Below are positions 25,924-34,649 of a stretch of 64,000 nucleotides of DNA, one piece after another (within the stretch, counting starts at the first letter, position 1; every line of letters begins with the position of its first letter). Origin of the DNA: Parasulfuritortus sp037439465 (lineage in GTDB: Bacteria > Pseudomonadota > Gammaproteobacteria > Burkholderiales > Thiobacillaceae). The notes beneath the pieces are model-generated. The model saw only the letters and a program-made list of their open reading frames with translations, did not search any database and was not told the DNA's origin. Where the stretch lies: contig JBBIVX010000002.1 of the NCBI GenBank assembly GCA_037439465.1, forward strand, positions 62,001 to 126,000, read 5' to 3'. The translations under genes and the position numbers were made by a program.

Positions 25924-26359
25924 GCCTCCAACCTCCACTGCCCTGGCCTGGCACAAGCGCTACCGCCGTCTGATCTATTCGGTGACGCTGCGTGACTGGC
26001 TGCGCAGTTTTACCCTGCATGTGCTGACCGGTTTTCTGGCCGTCGCCGCCCATTATGCGTTGATGTGGCTGCTGGTGCGCGCCGGCATGGCCGCGGTGCC
26101 GGCCAGCACCCTGGGTTTCATGGCGGGCGCGGCCACCCGCTTCCTGCTGTCCTACCTGCATGTCTTTGCGCCGTCCGAGGGGGTGCCCGCCACCTTGTTC
26201 CGCTTCCTTTGGGCCCTGGGTTTCCAGATGTTGGCGAACATGCTGTTGCTGGATGGCCTGCTGCGCCTCGGACTCGGTCTCTGGGTGGCCCAGGTGGCGA
26301 CGACCATCCTTCTGACCTTCGCCAACTACGTCATCTATCGGCTATGGGTATTCCGGTGA
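25913..26359 (+). CDS. GtrA family membrane protein, candidate lipid-linked sugar flippase
   Basis: A 148-residue protein with four transmembrane helices typical of GtrA. The core shows FTLHVLTGFLAVAAHYALMW, VPASTLGFMAGAATRFLLSY and the C-terminal FANYVIYRLWVFR, which is a GtrA hallmark. GtrA proteins are thought to move undecaprenyl-phosphate-linked sugars across the inner membrane. The GTG at 25913, overlapping the previous stop by 11 bases, is proposed because no suitable ATG lies nearby. The open frame extends further upstream, but those residues are a shadow of the GT2 gene. Confidence 0.85.
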   Translation: MPAEPPTSTALAWHKRYRRLIYSVTLRDWLRSFTLHVLTGFLAVAAHYALMWLLVRAGMAAVPASTLGFMAGAATRFLLSYLHVFAPSEGVPATLFRFLWALGFQMLANMLLLDGLLRLGLGLWVAQVATTILLTFANYVIYRLWVFR

Positions 26360-27537
26360 GCGGAGGCTGGCTATTGACCCCGTTGCGGCGGCTGCCGGCC
26401 CTGTTCCGGGAAGATGGCGCGCACCTGCCGGCGCTGACCGGCATTCGCGCCTGGGCGGCCTTCTGGGTGCTGCTTTACCATGCCTGGGTGTTTTCGGTGC
26501 CGCGCACCATTGCCATTCCACTGGGCGGGTTCAGCCTCGACCTGACGCCACTCGTCAGTCTGGGCGGCGCCGGGGTGTCCATCTTCTTCGTGCTCTCCGG
26601 TTTCCTGCTCGGCGTGCCCTTCGCAGAATGGCAGCTCGGCCTGCGCCGCCGCCCCGATCTGGGCCGCTATCTCTTCCGCCGGGTGGCGCGGGTATTCCCC
26701 GCGTATTACGCCCAGCTGGCCATATTGCTCGTTGTCGCCGTGTTCGTGCCGGGGCAGAAGACCCTCTCCGACTGGCCGAGCTTGGTGCGTCACCTGTTCA
26801 TGTTGTTCAATCCACCGCCGGTCGGGGTGACGCCGCTCAACCTGGTCTGGTGGACGTTGCCCATCGAGTTCTCGTTTTACCTCGTCTTGCCGCTGCTGGC
26901 CTTTCTGCTGCGGCCAGGACGCTGGGGGTGGCTGCTGCTGGCCAGTTTCGCCGCCATGTCGGCCTGGCGCTTCATGACGGTGAGCTGGCTCTCCGAGGCG
27001 CCGATCCAGCAACGGGTCTACACTTCCTACCAATTGCCGGGCTCTTTCGACATGTTCGGTCTGGGCATGCTGGCGGCACTGTTGTATGTCAACCGCGACC
27101 GCCTGCCGGACTGGCTCATTCCCAAGCGTGATCCCAGCCGGCTGGCCTTGCTGGGCCTGGTGCTGGTGGTCGCGGCGGTTTACTGGCTGTTCGCCGAGCG
27201 GCATCATTACTGGGCCAACTATCCGATCTTCTACCTATGGACCCCCGCATTGAGTCTGGGCACGGCGGCGGCGGTGCTGGCCGGCGCCATCGGCAGCCGT
27301 CTGACGGATGCGCTCTTCGGCAACCGGGTCATGGTCTTTGCCGGTCTGGTCAGCTACAGCGTCTATCTCTGGCACATCGTGCTGATGGGCTGGCTCAACG
27401 CCACCCCTCTCCTCCAGGGCCTCCAGGGGTACCGGCTGCCGTGGCTGTTGCTGCTGTCGGTGCCGGTCATCTACGCCGTCGCCGCCGTTTCCTACCTGTT
27501 GGTGGAGCGTCCGTTCATGCGGATGCGCAGAAGGTGA
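26344..27537 (+). CDS. Acyltransferase-3 family membrane protein (second copy)
   Basis: A 397-residue OafA-like membrane acyltransferase. HLPALTGIRAWAAFWVLLYH carries the conserved Arg and His, then GGAGVSIFFVLSGFLLGVPF, RYLFRRVARVFPAYYAQL and, near the end, FAGLVSYSVYLWHIVLMGWL. It has about ten helices and no fused SGNH domain. The ATG at 26344 and a GTG at 26356 that overlaps the GtrA stop are both possible starts. It is only distantly like the first copy at 18298, so the two probably modify different sugars or positions. Confidence 0.9.
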   Translation: MGIPVSGGWLLTPLRRLPALFREDGAHLPALTGIRAWAAFWVLLYHAWVFSVPRTIAIPLGGFSLDLTPLVSLGGAGVSIFFVLSGFLLGVPFAEWQLGLRRRPDLGRYLFRRVARVFPAYYAQLAILLVVAVFVPGQKTLSDWPSLVRHLFMLFNPPPVGVTPLNLVWWTLPIEFSFYLVLPLLAFLLRPGRWGWLLLASFAAMSAWRFMTVSWLSEAPIQQRVYTSYQLPGSFDMFGLGMLAALLYVNRDRLPDWLIPKRDPSRLALLGLVLVVAAVYWLFAERHHYWANYPIFYLWTPALSLGTAAAVLAGAIGSRLTDALFGNRVMVFAGLVSYSVYLWHIVLMGWLNATPLLQGLQGYRLPWLLLLSVPVIYAVAAVSYLLVERPFMRMRRR

Positions 27538-27540
27538 TCG

Positions 27541-30453
27541 ATGCCTGACGCCCGCCTGGTCGATGTCATCGTTCCGGTGTACCGGGGCGTGGCGGAAACC
27601 CGCCGCTGCCTGGAGAGCGTGCTCGGCCAGGCGCAAGCCACGCCCTTCGAGCTGGTGCTGGTGGACGACGCCACGCCGGAACCGGCGTTGGCAGGCTATC
27701 TCGACGAAGTGGCGGCGCGACCCGGCGTCACCCTGCTGCGCAATAGTGAAAACCAGGGTTTCGTCCGCGCGGCGAACCGGGGCATGGCGTTGCATCCGGA
27801 GCGCGACGTGGTGCTGCTCAACAGCGATACCGAGGTGGCCAATGACTGGCTGGACCGGCTCGTGCGCTGCCTGCGCCGCGAAGGTGACAGCGGCACGGCG
27901 ACACCGTTTTCCAACAACGCCACGATTTGCTCCTACCCTTATGAAGGCTGGGCGGGCGGGGTGCCCGGCACACTGGGCCTGGCAACGCTGGACCGGGTGT
28001 TCGCCGCCACCAATGCCGGTCTGGCGGCGGATCTGCCGACGGCGGTGGGCTTCTGCATGGCCATACGCCGCGCCTGCCTCGCGGCGGTGGGGCCGTTCGA
28101 CGCCGCGCGTTTCGGGCGCGGTTATGGCGAGGAAAACGATTTTTGCCTGCGGGCGGCGGCCGCCGGCTGGCGCCACGTGCTGGCGGCCGATGTCTTCGTC
28201 TTCCACGCCGGCGGCGTAAGCTTCTCGGCCGAGCGCGAGGCCCTGCAGCGGAGCGCCATGGCCGCCTTGCTGGCGGCACACCCGGATTATCTGGAGCGGG
28301 TGCGCGGCTTCCAGGCGCGCGACCCGCTGGCGCCGTTGCGGGCCGCCGTGGACAGGGCGCGTGGCTGGCATGGGCCGGCGGAAAGCCGCGCCCTGCTGGA
28401 TGAACAGCGTGCCCGGCGGGGTCCGCCGCCGCCGCCCCGGCCGGCGCTGCTGCACATCGCCCATGACTGGGGCGGCGGCATCGAGCGCTGGATCACCGAT
28501 TTCCGTACGGCGGACCGTTCGCGCCGCCATCTACTGCTGCAGTCCCGCAGTGAGCGCAATTTCGCCGCCTGGCGGCTGGAACTGCTGGAACCGGCCGTCT
28601 CCGACATACCGCTGCTGGCCTGGAACCTGGAGGCGCCGATCCGGGCGACGGCGATCGCCCACGCCGAGTACCGCGGCATCCTCCGCGGCATCGTCTCGAC
28701 CTTCGGCGTCCAGGGACTGCTGCTGTCGTCCCTGATCGGCCATTCGCTGGAAGCGCTGGATACGGGCCTGCCCAGCGTGCTGGTGCTGCATGACCTCTAT
28801 CCTTACTGCCCGGCGCTCTTCGGTTTTTTCGATGGGCCCTGCGTCACCTGCGCCGGCGACCGGTTGAACGCCTGCCTGCGACGCAATCCACTCAATGTCT
28901 TCTGGCACAACACCGGGGCGGAAGATTGGCAGGCGCTGCGCGCGGCCTATGGCGAGCGTCTCGGCCGGCGGGACATACGCATCGCCGCGCCGACGCGGAG
29001 TGTGCGCGACCGCTGGGCCACCCTCCTGCCCGTGGTGGCCGATCTGCCCTGGCAGTGCCTTCCGCATGGTCTTGACGTGGCGTCGCTGGGGTCCGGGGCG
29101 GATGGCGGCCCTGTCCCGGCGCCTGCGCCTGGCCGCCTGCGCCTCGTCCTGCCCGGCCGCTTGCTGCCGCACAAGGGGCTGGCGTTGCTGCGCGAGATGC
29201 TGCCTGAACTGCGCCAATTCGCGGACGTGTACTTGCTCGGTTGCGGTGAGTTCGGCAAGTCATTCGAGGGCCTGCCGGGGGTGGCGGTGATCCCCCATTA
29301 CGCGCACGCCGACCTGGCGCGGCATATCGCCGAGATCGCGCCGGATTGCGCCTTGCTGCTGTCCACCCTGCCCGAGTCGTTCAGCTACACCTTGAGCGAG
29401 ATGTCCGCCCTGCGGGTTCCCGTCGTGGCGACCAGGCTGGGGGCCTTCGCCGAGCGGATCGAACCCGGGGTCACAGGACTCCTCTTCGACCCCACGGCGG
29501 CGGACCTGCTCGCCCTGCTGCGCGGCCTGGTCGTGGACCGCGGCGTGCTGGCCCGCATCCGCGCCGAACTCGCCGCCCGGCCGGTGGCCGGCCTGGCCGC
29601 CATGGCCGACGCCTATCACCGGCTGCTGGCCCTCCCGGCGGAGCCCGCCGCCGCCACGGTGGCCGACCGCGGCCTCGTCGAGGCCGTCCTCCGCCAGGGT
29701 GAACTGGAACGCGAGGTGGCCTGGTTGCGCGAGGAATATCGCCGCAAAACGGAGCGGGTGGCCGCGCAACTGGAAAAGACGGAGCGCCTGCGTCTTCGGA
29801 CCGAGCGGCTGGAGGCGGAGTGCGCGGCGCTGCGCCGCTCCACCTCCTGGCGCCTCACGGCGCCTTTGCGCGCTGTGGCGCGGATCCTGCGGCCGCGCCC
29901 GGGCAAGGCGGCCATCGCCCCCGTCCAGGCGCCCACGGGAGGGGGGCCGCCTACGGGCACGGCATTCATGCCGCCAGCGGGAGAGCGTGCACAGGCCCGC
30001 CGGCGCCTCCGTCACGATCTCGGCCTGCCGGATCGCAGCCGCCTGCTGCTGGTGTATGGCGCGCCGGCATCGGTCGCCGAGGCTAGGCGCCTCACCCGGC
30101 TGGCCGAGACCTGTCTTGCCGCCCGCAACGATAGCTGCGTGCTGCTGCCCGGCGCCGGCCTGGAAGCGCTGGCCTGGCGGGACGTCATGGAATCCTGGCG
30201 GGTACTGGCCTCCAGGCGGCGGCTGTTCTTCCTGCCGGAGGCCACCCTGGCCGGCGATGTCCTCGGGGCGGTGGACGTGTTGATCGAGCCGGGGAACGGG
30301 GAGGCCGTCATCGCCGCCAGGGCCCGGGACCTGGGCCTGCCGGTGCTGACGCTGGGCGAGGCCGCGGACCCGCCGGAAGCGCTGGCGGCTATGGTGGGCG
30401 GCTGGCTGGATGGCGCGGCGAACGACGGACGGCCGGGCGGATGCCCACGGTAG
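27541..30453 (+). CDS. 970-residue multi-domain glycosyltransferase (GT2 + GT-B + coiled coil + C-terminal GT-B-like lobe)
   Basis: Residues about 6-225 are a GT2 domain (VDVIVPVYRGVAETRRCL, LVLVDDATPEP, NSENQGFVRAANRGM, LLNSDTEV, GYGEENDFCLR). Residues about 300-695 are a GT4-like GT-B domain (HIAHDWGGGIERWITDF, VLPGRLLPHKGLALLREM, STLPESFSYTLSEMSAL). Residues about 718-768 form a Glu/Arg/Leu-rich coiled coil ending in STSWRLTAPLRAVARILRP. Residues about 820-960 resemble a lone GT-B C-lobe (SRLLLVYGAPASVAEARRL, DVLIEPGNGEAVIAA). No membrane segment. It would add two or more sugars processively. The stop overlaps the next gene by 13 bases. Confidence 0.88.
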   Translation: MPDARLVDVIVPVYRGVAETRRCLESVLGQAQATPFELVLVDDATPEPALAGYLDEVAARPGVTLLRNSENQGFVRAANRGMALHPERDVVLLNSDTEVANDWLDRLVRCLRREGDSGTATPFSNNATICSYPYEGWAGGVPGTLGLATLDRVFAATNAGLAADLPTAVGFCMAIRRACLAAVGPFDAARFGRGYGEENDFCLRAAAAGWRHVLAADVFVFHAGGVSFSAEREALQRSAMAALLAAHPDYLERVRGFQARDPLAPLRAAVDRARGWHGPAESRALLDEQRARRGPPPPPRPALLHIAHDWGGGIERWITDFRTADRSRRHLLLQSRSERNFAAWRLELLEPAVSDIPLLAWNLEAPIRATAIAHAEYRGILRGIVSTFGVQGLLLSSLIGHSLEALDTGLPSVLVLHDLYPYCPALFGFFDGPCVTCAGDRLNACLRRNPLNVFWHNTGAEDWQALRAAYGERLGRRDIRIAAPTRSVRDRWATLLPVVADLPWQCLPHGLDVASLGSGADGGPVPAPAPGRLRLVLPGRLLPHKGLALLREMLPELRQFADVYLLGCGEFGKSFEGLPGVAVIPHYAHADLARHIAEIAPDCALLLSTLPESFSYTLSEMSALRVPVVATRLGAFAERIEPGVTGLLFDPTAADLLALLRGLVVDRGVLARIRAELAARPVAGLAAMADAYHRLLALPAEPAAATVADRGLVEAVLRQGELEREVAWLREEYRRKTERVAAQLEKTERLRLRTERLEAECAALRRSTSWRLTAPLRAVARILRPRPGKAAIAPVQAPTGGGPPTGTAFMPPAGERAQARRRLRHDLGLPDRSRLLLVYGAPASVAEARRLTRLAETCLAARNDSCVLLPGAGLEALAWRDVMESWRVLASRRRLFFLPEATLAGDVLGAVDVLIEPGNGEAVIAARARDLGLPVLTLGEAADPPEALAAMVGGWLDGAANDGRPGGCPR

Positions 30454-31346
30454 CCGCCGTGGTGGTCACCTACCGCCCGGACACGGCGGCGGTGGCGCGT
30501 CTGCTCGAGGCCCTGGCCAACCAGGTCGAGGCCGTCATCGTCGTGGACAACGGCTCGGACAAGGTGACCCTGGCGGAACTGGCGGCCAAGGCCACGGAGC
30601 GTTTGCGGGTCATCGCCCTCGGCGACAACCTCGGCCTGGCCGCGGCGCAGAACCGCGGTATCGCCCAGGCACGGCAAATCGGCGCCGATTATGTGGTCCT
30701 GTTCGACCAGGACAGCCGGCCGGCGGCGGACATGGTGACGCGGCTATTGGCCGTGGCGGCGGCGAAGCAGGCCGCCGGCATTCGTGTCGCCGCCGTCGGG
30801 CCGCGTTATCAGGACCAGCGCCAGCGTGCCCTGCAACCCTTCGTGCGGGTGCGCGGGCCCCTTATCGGACGCTGCCGGTGCCGATCGCCGGCAGACGTGC
30901 TGGAGGTGGACCAGCTCATCGCCTCCGGCAGCCTGATCCCCATGGCGGCCCTCGATGCGGTGGGCGACATGGTGGAGACGCTGTTCATCGATTACATCGA
31001 TACGGAGTGGGTGTTGCGGGCCAGACAGCGCGGGTACAGGGCCTATGGGGTGTGCGCGGCCACGATGACCCATGTCCTGGGCGAGACGCCCCTGCGCCTG
31101 TTCGGCCGTGAGGTGGTGGTGCGCAGTCCGCTGCGCCATTACTACATGTTCCGCAACGCGGTGTGGGTCTATCGTCAGGCCTGGGTGCCGGCCATGTGGA
31201 AGCTGGCGGACGGCCTGCGGCTGTTGCAGAAATTCTGCGTCTATGCCCTGTTTGCCCGCCCCCGGCGGGCGCATCTGTGGATGATGCTGCGCGGCGTGCG
31301 CGACGGGCTGACGGGGCGCATGGGCCGCTTCGAGCCGACGCGCTAG
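30441..31346 (+). CDS. GT2 rhamnosyltransferase-like enzyme
   Basis: A 301-residue GT2 enzyme resembling dTDP-rhamnosyltransferases of the RfbF/RfbN type. TVAAVVVTYRPDTAAVARLL, AVIVVDNGSDKVTLAEL, LGDNLGLAAAQNRGIAQAR, VVLFDQDSRPAADMV (catalytic metal-binding Asp pair), VDQLIASGSLIPM, FIDYIDTEWVLRARQRGYR and the C-terminal RSPLRHYYMFRNAVWVYR are all in place. No rml genes for dTDP-rhamnose occur in this window, so the donor must come from elsewhere in the genome. It overlaps the large transferase upstream. Confidence 0.88.
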   Translation: MPTVAAVVVTYRPDTAAVARLLEALANQVEAVIVVDNGSDKVTLAELAAKATERLRVIALGDNLGLAAAQNRGIAQARQIGADYVVLFDQDSRPAADMVTRLLAVAAAKQAAGIRVAAVGPRYQDQRQRALQPFVRVRGPLIGRCRCRSPADVLEVDQLIASGSLIPMAALDAVGDMVETLFIDYIDTEWVLRARQRGYRAYGVCAATMTHVLGETPLRLFGREVVVRSPLRHYYMFRNAVWVYRQAWVPAMWKLADGLRLLQKFCVYALFARPRRAHLWMMLRGVRDGLTGRMGRFEPTR

Positions 31347-31379
31347 AATGCAGGGCCATACTTTCAACACTGGACACAG

Positions 31380-32600
31380 ATGAGGCCAACCCTCGGCGTG
31401 GTCCTGCTGGCGGCCCTGTCGGCGACGCCGGTCTGGGGCGGCGGCAAGGACGGCGGGCCGGTCCTGCCGGGACGCGTCATGCGCCACGACCAAGATGAAA
31501 CCGCCGTTATCCGCGGCCGGTCGCCGCGCGCCGACGGGCTGTCCTACGCCTATGCCAGGATGAAAACCCCGCTGCGCGGCAATCTCATCGTCTCCGACGT
31601 GCTGTTGCCCACGGATGCCTGGCATACCTGGGACGGCCGGTCGGTGCCGCGTTTCGATACCCGCAGGCAGACGCCGGAGAATTACCACGAGTCGCACAAT
31701 CATTACCAGAACGTGCTCAGCGAGGTGATCAACGCCACTGCCGGGGCCAACAGCATCCCGCTGTGGGGGGAGAGTGTGGCCGCGGTCGGCGGCGCCAATG
31801 TATGGGGCGGTTTCTTTTCGGCGCGCTCCCGCTGTGAAAAGGATGACCTTCTGGGCAGATATCTGCCGCCGGACCTGGAGCGCGGTTGCGGCCGCGATTT
31901 CGATGCCCAGTTGACCGGCCTGGAGGTGGATGTGCTCAACGCCGGCAAGCCGGGGGTCTACCCCAACAAGGCCAAGCATGGCGTACAGATCGTCGGCTTC
32001 GGCAACCCCAATGGCCAGGCGCTGTCGGTCATCGCCGAGAATTTCAACCGGGAGCCGCCATTCCGCCGCGGTCAGTTCGAGTCCATCTTGTACGCGCAAA
32101 ACAGCCTGCATCCCGATTATGGCCGTTTCATCGTCATGGACTTCGACCGGGCCAGTATCGGCCTGGACATGCGGCGGCCCCTGTTTACCGGCGGCGCCAT
32201 GGACTTTCATTCGGCGGGGGTCGGCACCGGCCTGCTGCTGGACAGCGGCCGCTCCGGCGAGTTGTATGGCGGCCGGCGCTGGCCCGGCCAGGCCCCTGAC
32301 CACGGCTGGCTCACGGCGCGGCTGGGGACAGGCGGCCTGCGCGTCGTCTCCCACGATGACACGCGGGAGTGGGTGGCCATCGACAACAACGGCGGCATTT
32401 ATCTCAATGGCGACGTCTACCTCAATGGCGCGCGGCTCATCGCCGGCTCACCGCCGGCAAGCGCGGCCGGGGTGTCGCGGCGGCCGCTGATTCTGGGGGC
32501 CCTGGCGGCCAGCCTGCTGCTGCTCGGCGTCAACGTCGTCCTCACCCGTTACCTCGTGCGCCGCGCTCTCAGGCGGCATGGCGCCGGGCTGGAGGCTTAG
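31380..32600 (+). CDS. Exported, C-terminally anchored protein of unknown function
   Basis: I do not recognise the family. The 406-residue protein has a signal peptide (residues 1-20, ending TPVWGG), a large extracytoplasmic part and one transmembrane helix near the end (LILGALAASLLLLGVNVVLT) followed by a basic tail RYLVRRALRRHG. The ectodomain contains PTDAWHTWDGRSVPRFDT, ENYHESHNHYQNVLSEVINA and SIPLWGESVAAVGGANVWGG, and near the anchor VAIDNNGGIYLNGDVYLNGARL-like short beta repeats (split: VAIDNNGGIYLNG, DVYLNGARL). The repeat pattern recalls phage tail-fibre and beta-helix ends. Among glycosyltransferase genes, a glycan-binding or -processing role is possible. Confidence 0.7.
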   Translation: MRPTLGVVLLAALSATPVWGGGKDGGPVLPGRVMRHDQDETAVIRGRSPRADGLSYAYARMKTPLRGNLIVSDVLLPTDAWHTWDGRSVPRFDTRRQTPENYHESHNHYQNVLSEVINATAGANSIPLWGESVAAVGGANVWGGFFSARSRCEKDDLLGRYLPPDLERGCGRDFDAQLTGLEVDVLNAGKPGVYPNKAKHGVQIVGFGNPNGQALSVIAENFNREPPFRRGQFESILYAQNSLHPDYGRFIVMDFDRASIGLDMRRPLFTGGAMDFHSAGVGTGLLLDSGRSGELYGGRRWPGQAPDHGWLTARLGTGGLRVVSHDDTREWVAIDNNGGIYLNGDVYLNGARLIAGSPPASAAGVSRRPLILGALAASLLLLGVNVVLTRYLVRRALRRHGAGLEA

Positions 32601-33887
32601 GTGGCGGCCCCCCTGATCAGCGTGCTCATGCCGGCCTACAACCACGAGCCTTATGTCCGCGAGGCGGTGGGGAGCGTGCTGGCCCAGACCCATGCCAACC
32701 TGGAACTCATCGTCATCGACGATGCGTCGCGTGACGGCACCTGGGCGGCGCTCTCGGGATTTGCCGATGCGCGGCTGAAACGGCGCCGGCACGAAACCAA
32801 CCAGGGGGCCCATGCCACCCTCAACGAGGCGCTGGCCATGGCGCGCGGGGAGTACCTCGCCATCCTCGATTCGGATGACCTCTACGAGCCCACCCGCCTT
32901 GAGCGGTTGCTGGCCGAGGCGGTGAAGCTGGACCCGACGGCGGTCTTTATCGTTACCGACGTGGCCTTCATCGACGCGGCCGGAAACCCGGCGGAGGAAC
33001 ACCCGCGCGCCGTCGCCTATCGCGCACTGTGCCGCTACTGCGCCGGCCTGCCACCGTCCTCCTGGTTCCTGGCCGGCAATCCCGCCATCGGCACCTCCAA
33101 TTTCTTTTTTTCCCGCGCCCTCCTCGACAAGGTGGGACCGTTCTCGCCGTTGCGCTACACCCACGACTGGGATTGGGCTTTGCGTGCCCTTGGCCACGCC
33201 CGCCCGGTCTGGCTGCGGGAGGCGCTGCTCCGTTACCGTGTGCACGCCGCCAATACCCTCTCCGAGGAGGACGCCTGGCGCCATATCCACGAGAATTCCT
33301 ATGTCCAGGGCAGGGCGCTATTGACGGCTTGCGCAAACGGCGATGCCGAGGACGAGGCCCGGCGACGCTGCCTCGCCCTGCTGCGCAACGAAAGCCTGCA
33401 TCCGCTTTCCTTGCTGTGCTTTTTGATCCATGGCCTCGCGGGCGTGAAAATGGAACGCCTGCTGGCATTGGCGGGGCCGGCGCCGGAGGGCTGGAGGCTG
33501 CAGGCGCTGTCCGCGCAAGGCGGCTGCCCGCCCGCGCTTTTCCAGTCATTGCCGCAGCTCGCCGGACGGGAGAGGGCGATTGCCGCCCAGACCGCCCTGA
33601 TCGATGAGCGCTATGCCATCATCCAGCACATGAGCGAGGAAATCGCCCACCGGGATCAGGCGCTGTCAGCCCAGGCGGCACTGGTGGAGGAACGCATGAC
33701 GATCATCGACCGGATGTCCGGGGAGATCGCCAACCGGGATGGGATCATCGCCGGCCAGCAGACGTCGATCGAGACAATGGGACGGGAGATCGACACCCTG
33801 AAGACGAGGCTGGAGAGATTGCGCGCCAACCCCTTCGTGCGCTGGATCGAGCGCCGGCAAGGGCGATCGCGGGTGAGAGGAGCCTGA
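32601..33887 (+). CDS. GT2 glycosyltransferase with C-terminal coiled coil
   Basis: A 428-residue protein starting at GTG immediately after the previous TAG. Residues about 1-230 are a GT2 domain (ISVLMPAYNHEPYVREAVGS, LIVIDDASRDGTW, HETNQGAHATLNEAL, LAILDSDDLYEP, FFFSRALLDKVGP). Residues about 325-410 form a coiled coil built on near-repeats of the form AALxxERxxIIxxMSxEIAxRD. The end is RANPFVRWIERRQGRSRVRGA-like and basic. The coiled coil may set chain length as a molecular ruler or hold the enzyme in a complex, as in WbdD-type proteins; this is inference. Confidence 0.85.
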   Translation: MAAPLISVLMPAYNHEPYVREAVGSVLAQTHANLELIVIDDASRDGTWAALSGFADARLKRRRHETNQGAHATLNEALAMARGEYLAILDSDDLYEPTRLERLLAEAVKLDPTAVFIVTDVAFIDAAGNPAEEHPRAVAYRALCRYCAGLPPSSWFLAGNPAIGTSNFFFSRALLDKVGPFSPLRYTHDWDWALRALGHARPVWLREALLRYRVHAANTLSEEDAWRHIHENSYVQGRALLTACANGDAEDEARRRCLALLRNESLHPLSLLCFLIHGLAGVKMERLLALAGPAPEGWRLQALSAQGGCPPALFQSLPQLAGRERAIAAQTALIDERYAIIQHMSEEIAHRDQALSAQAALVEERMTIIDRMSGEIANRDGIIAGQQTSIETMGREIDTLKTRLERLRANPFVRWIERRQGRSRVRGA

Positions 33888-33888
33888 A

Positions 33889-34647
33889 ATGAATGAACGT
33901 TCGCGTGGCTTCAGACAACGCAGCCACAACCGTTACTGGTGGCATCGCGCCCCGGCGACGGATTACGTGCCGTTGCCCTACAGCCTGCTCGACGACGCCG
34001 AATGGGCGCTGCTCTCGGCCTGGTTCGAGGATACCGAGAAAAAATATCGCAATACCGGCGAGGCTAATGTGCCGCCGATGTCGCTGTTGATGGGCCTCAT
34101 CTCCGGCAGCGCCCTGTCGCGCCTCGTCCAATGCGGTCATTTCGTCGGTTATTCGACCTTGCTGCTGGGATTCCTGCTGCGCCGGATGGGACGGCAAAAC
34201 GCGCTCTATTCCATCGACATCGATGCCGCGGTGACGGCCTATACGGCGGGGTGGATCGAGCGGGCCGGACTTGGCGGGCAGGTGCATCTGGAAGTGGCGG
34301 ACTCCGCCGCCGCGGATGGGCCAGCCAAGGCCGCCGCCTACTTTGGCGGGCTGCCGCCGCAACTGGTTTTCATCGACTCCAGTCATCAATATGCGCACAG
34401 CCTGAAGGAGCTCGACCTCTGGTTCGACGTGTTGCCGCAGGGCGGGCTCTTGGTGCTGCACGACACCAGCCGCTTCGCCGCCGCCTTCGATTCGACCGGC
34501 CAGGGCGGGGTGTTCCGCGCGGTCAGCGAATGGTGCGCGGCGCGGGGGCGGACTGCGCTGATGCTGAATGCATTCGTCACCGGCGGCTCGCCGGGCGACT
34601 TCCCCTATCTCGACGGGTGCGGCTTGTCGATCATTCAAAAAAGTTAG
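33889..34647 (+). CDS. Class I SAM-dependent methyltransferase (Methyltransf_24-like)
   Basis: A 252-residue cytosolic protein. GHFVGYSTLLLGFLLRRMG, LYSIDIDAAVTAYTAGWIE, LVFIDSSHQYAHSLKELDLW and LPQGGLLVLHDTSRFA match the cephalosporin-hydroxylase/rhamnosyl-O-methyltransferase-like group (SAM-binding core; the IDSSHxYxxxxxDL block is characteristic). It could methylate a sugar on the growing glycan. GAGAGGAG lies just before the ATG at 33889. It is followed two bases later by a WsaF-like transferase, so sugar methylation may be tied to that chain. The substrate is unknown. Confidence 0.8.
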   Translation: MNERSRGFRQRSHNRYWWHRAPATDYVPLPYSLLDDAEWALLSAWFEDTEKKYRNTGEANVPPMSLLMGLISGSALSRLVQCGHFVGYSTLLLGFLLRRMGRQNALYSIDIDAAVTAYTAGWIERAGLGGQVHLEVADSAAADGPAKAAAYFGGLPPQLVFIDSSHQYAHSLKELDLWFDVLPQGGLLVLHDTSRFAAAFDSTGQGGVFRAVSEWCAARGRTALMLNAFVTGGSPGDFPYLDGCGLSIIQKS

Positions 34648-34649
34648 TC

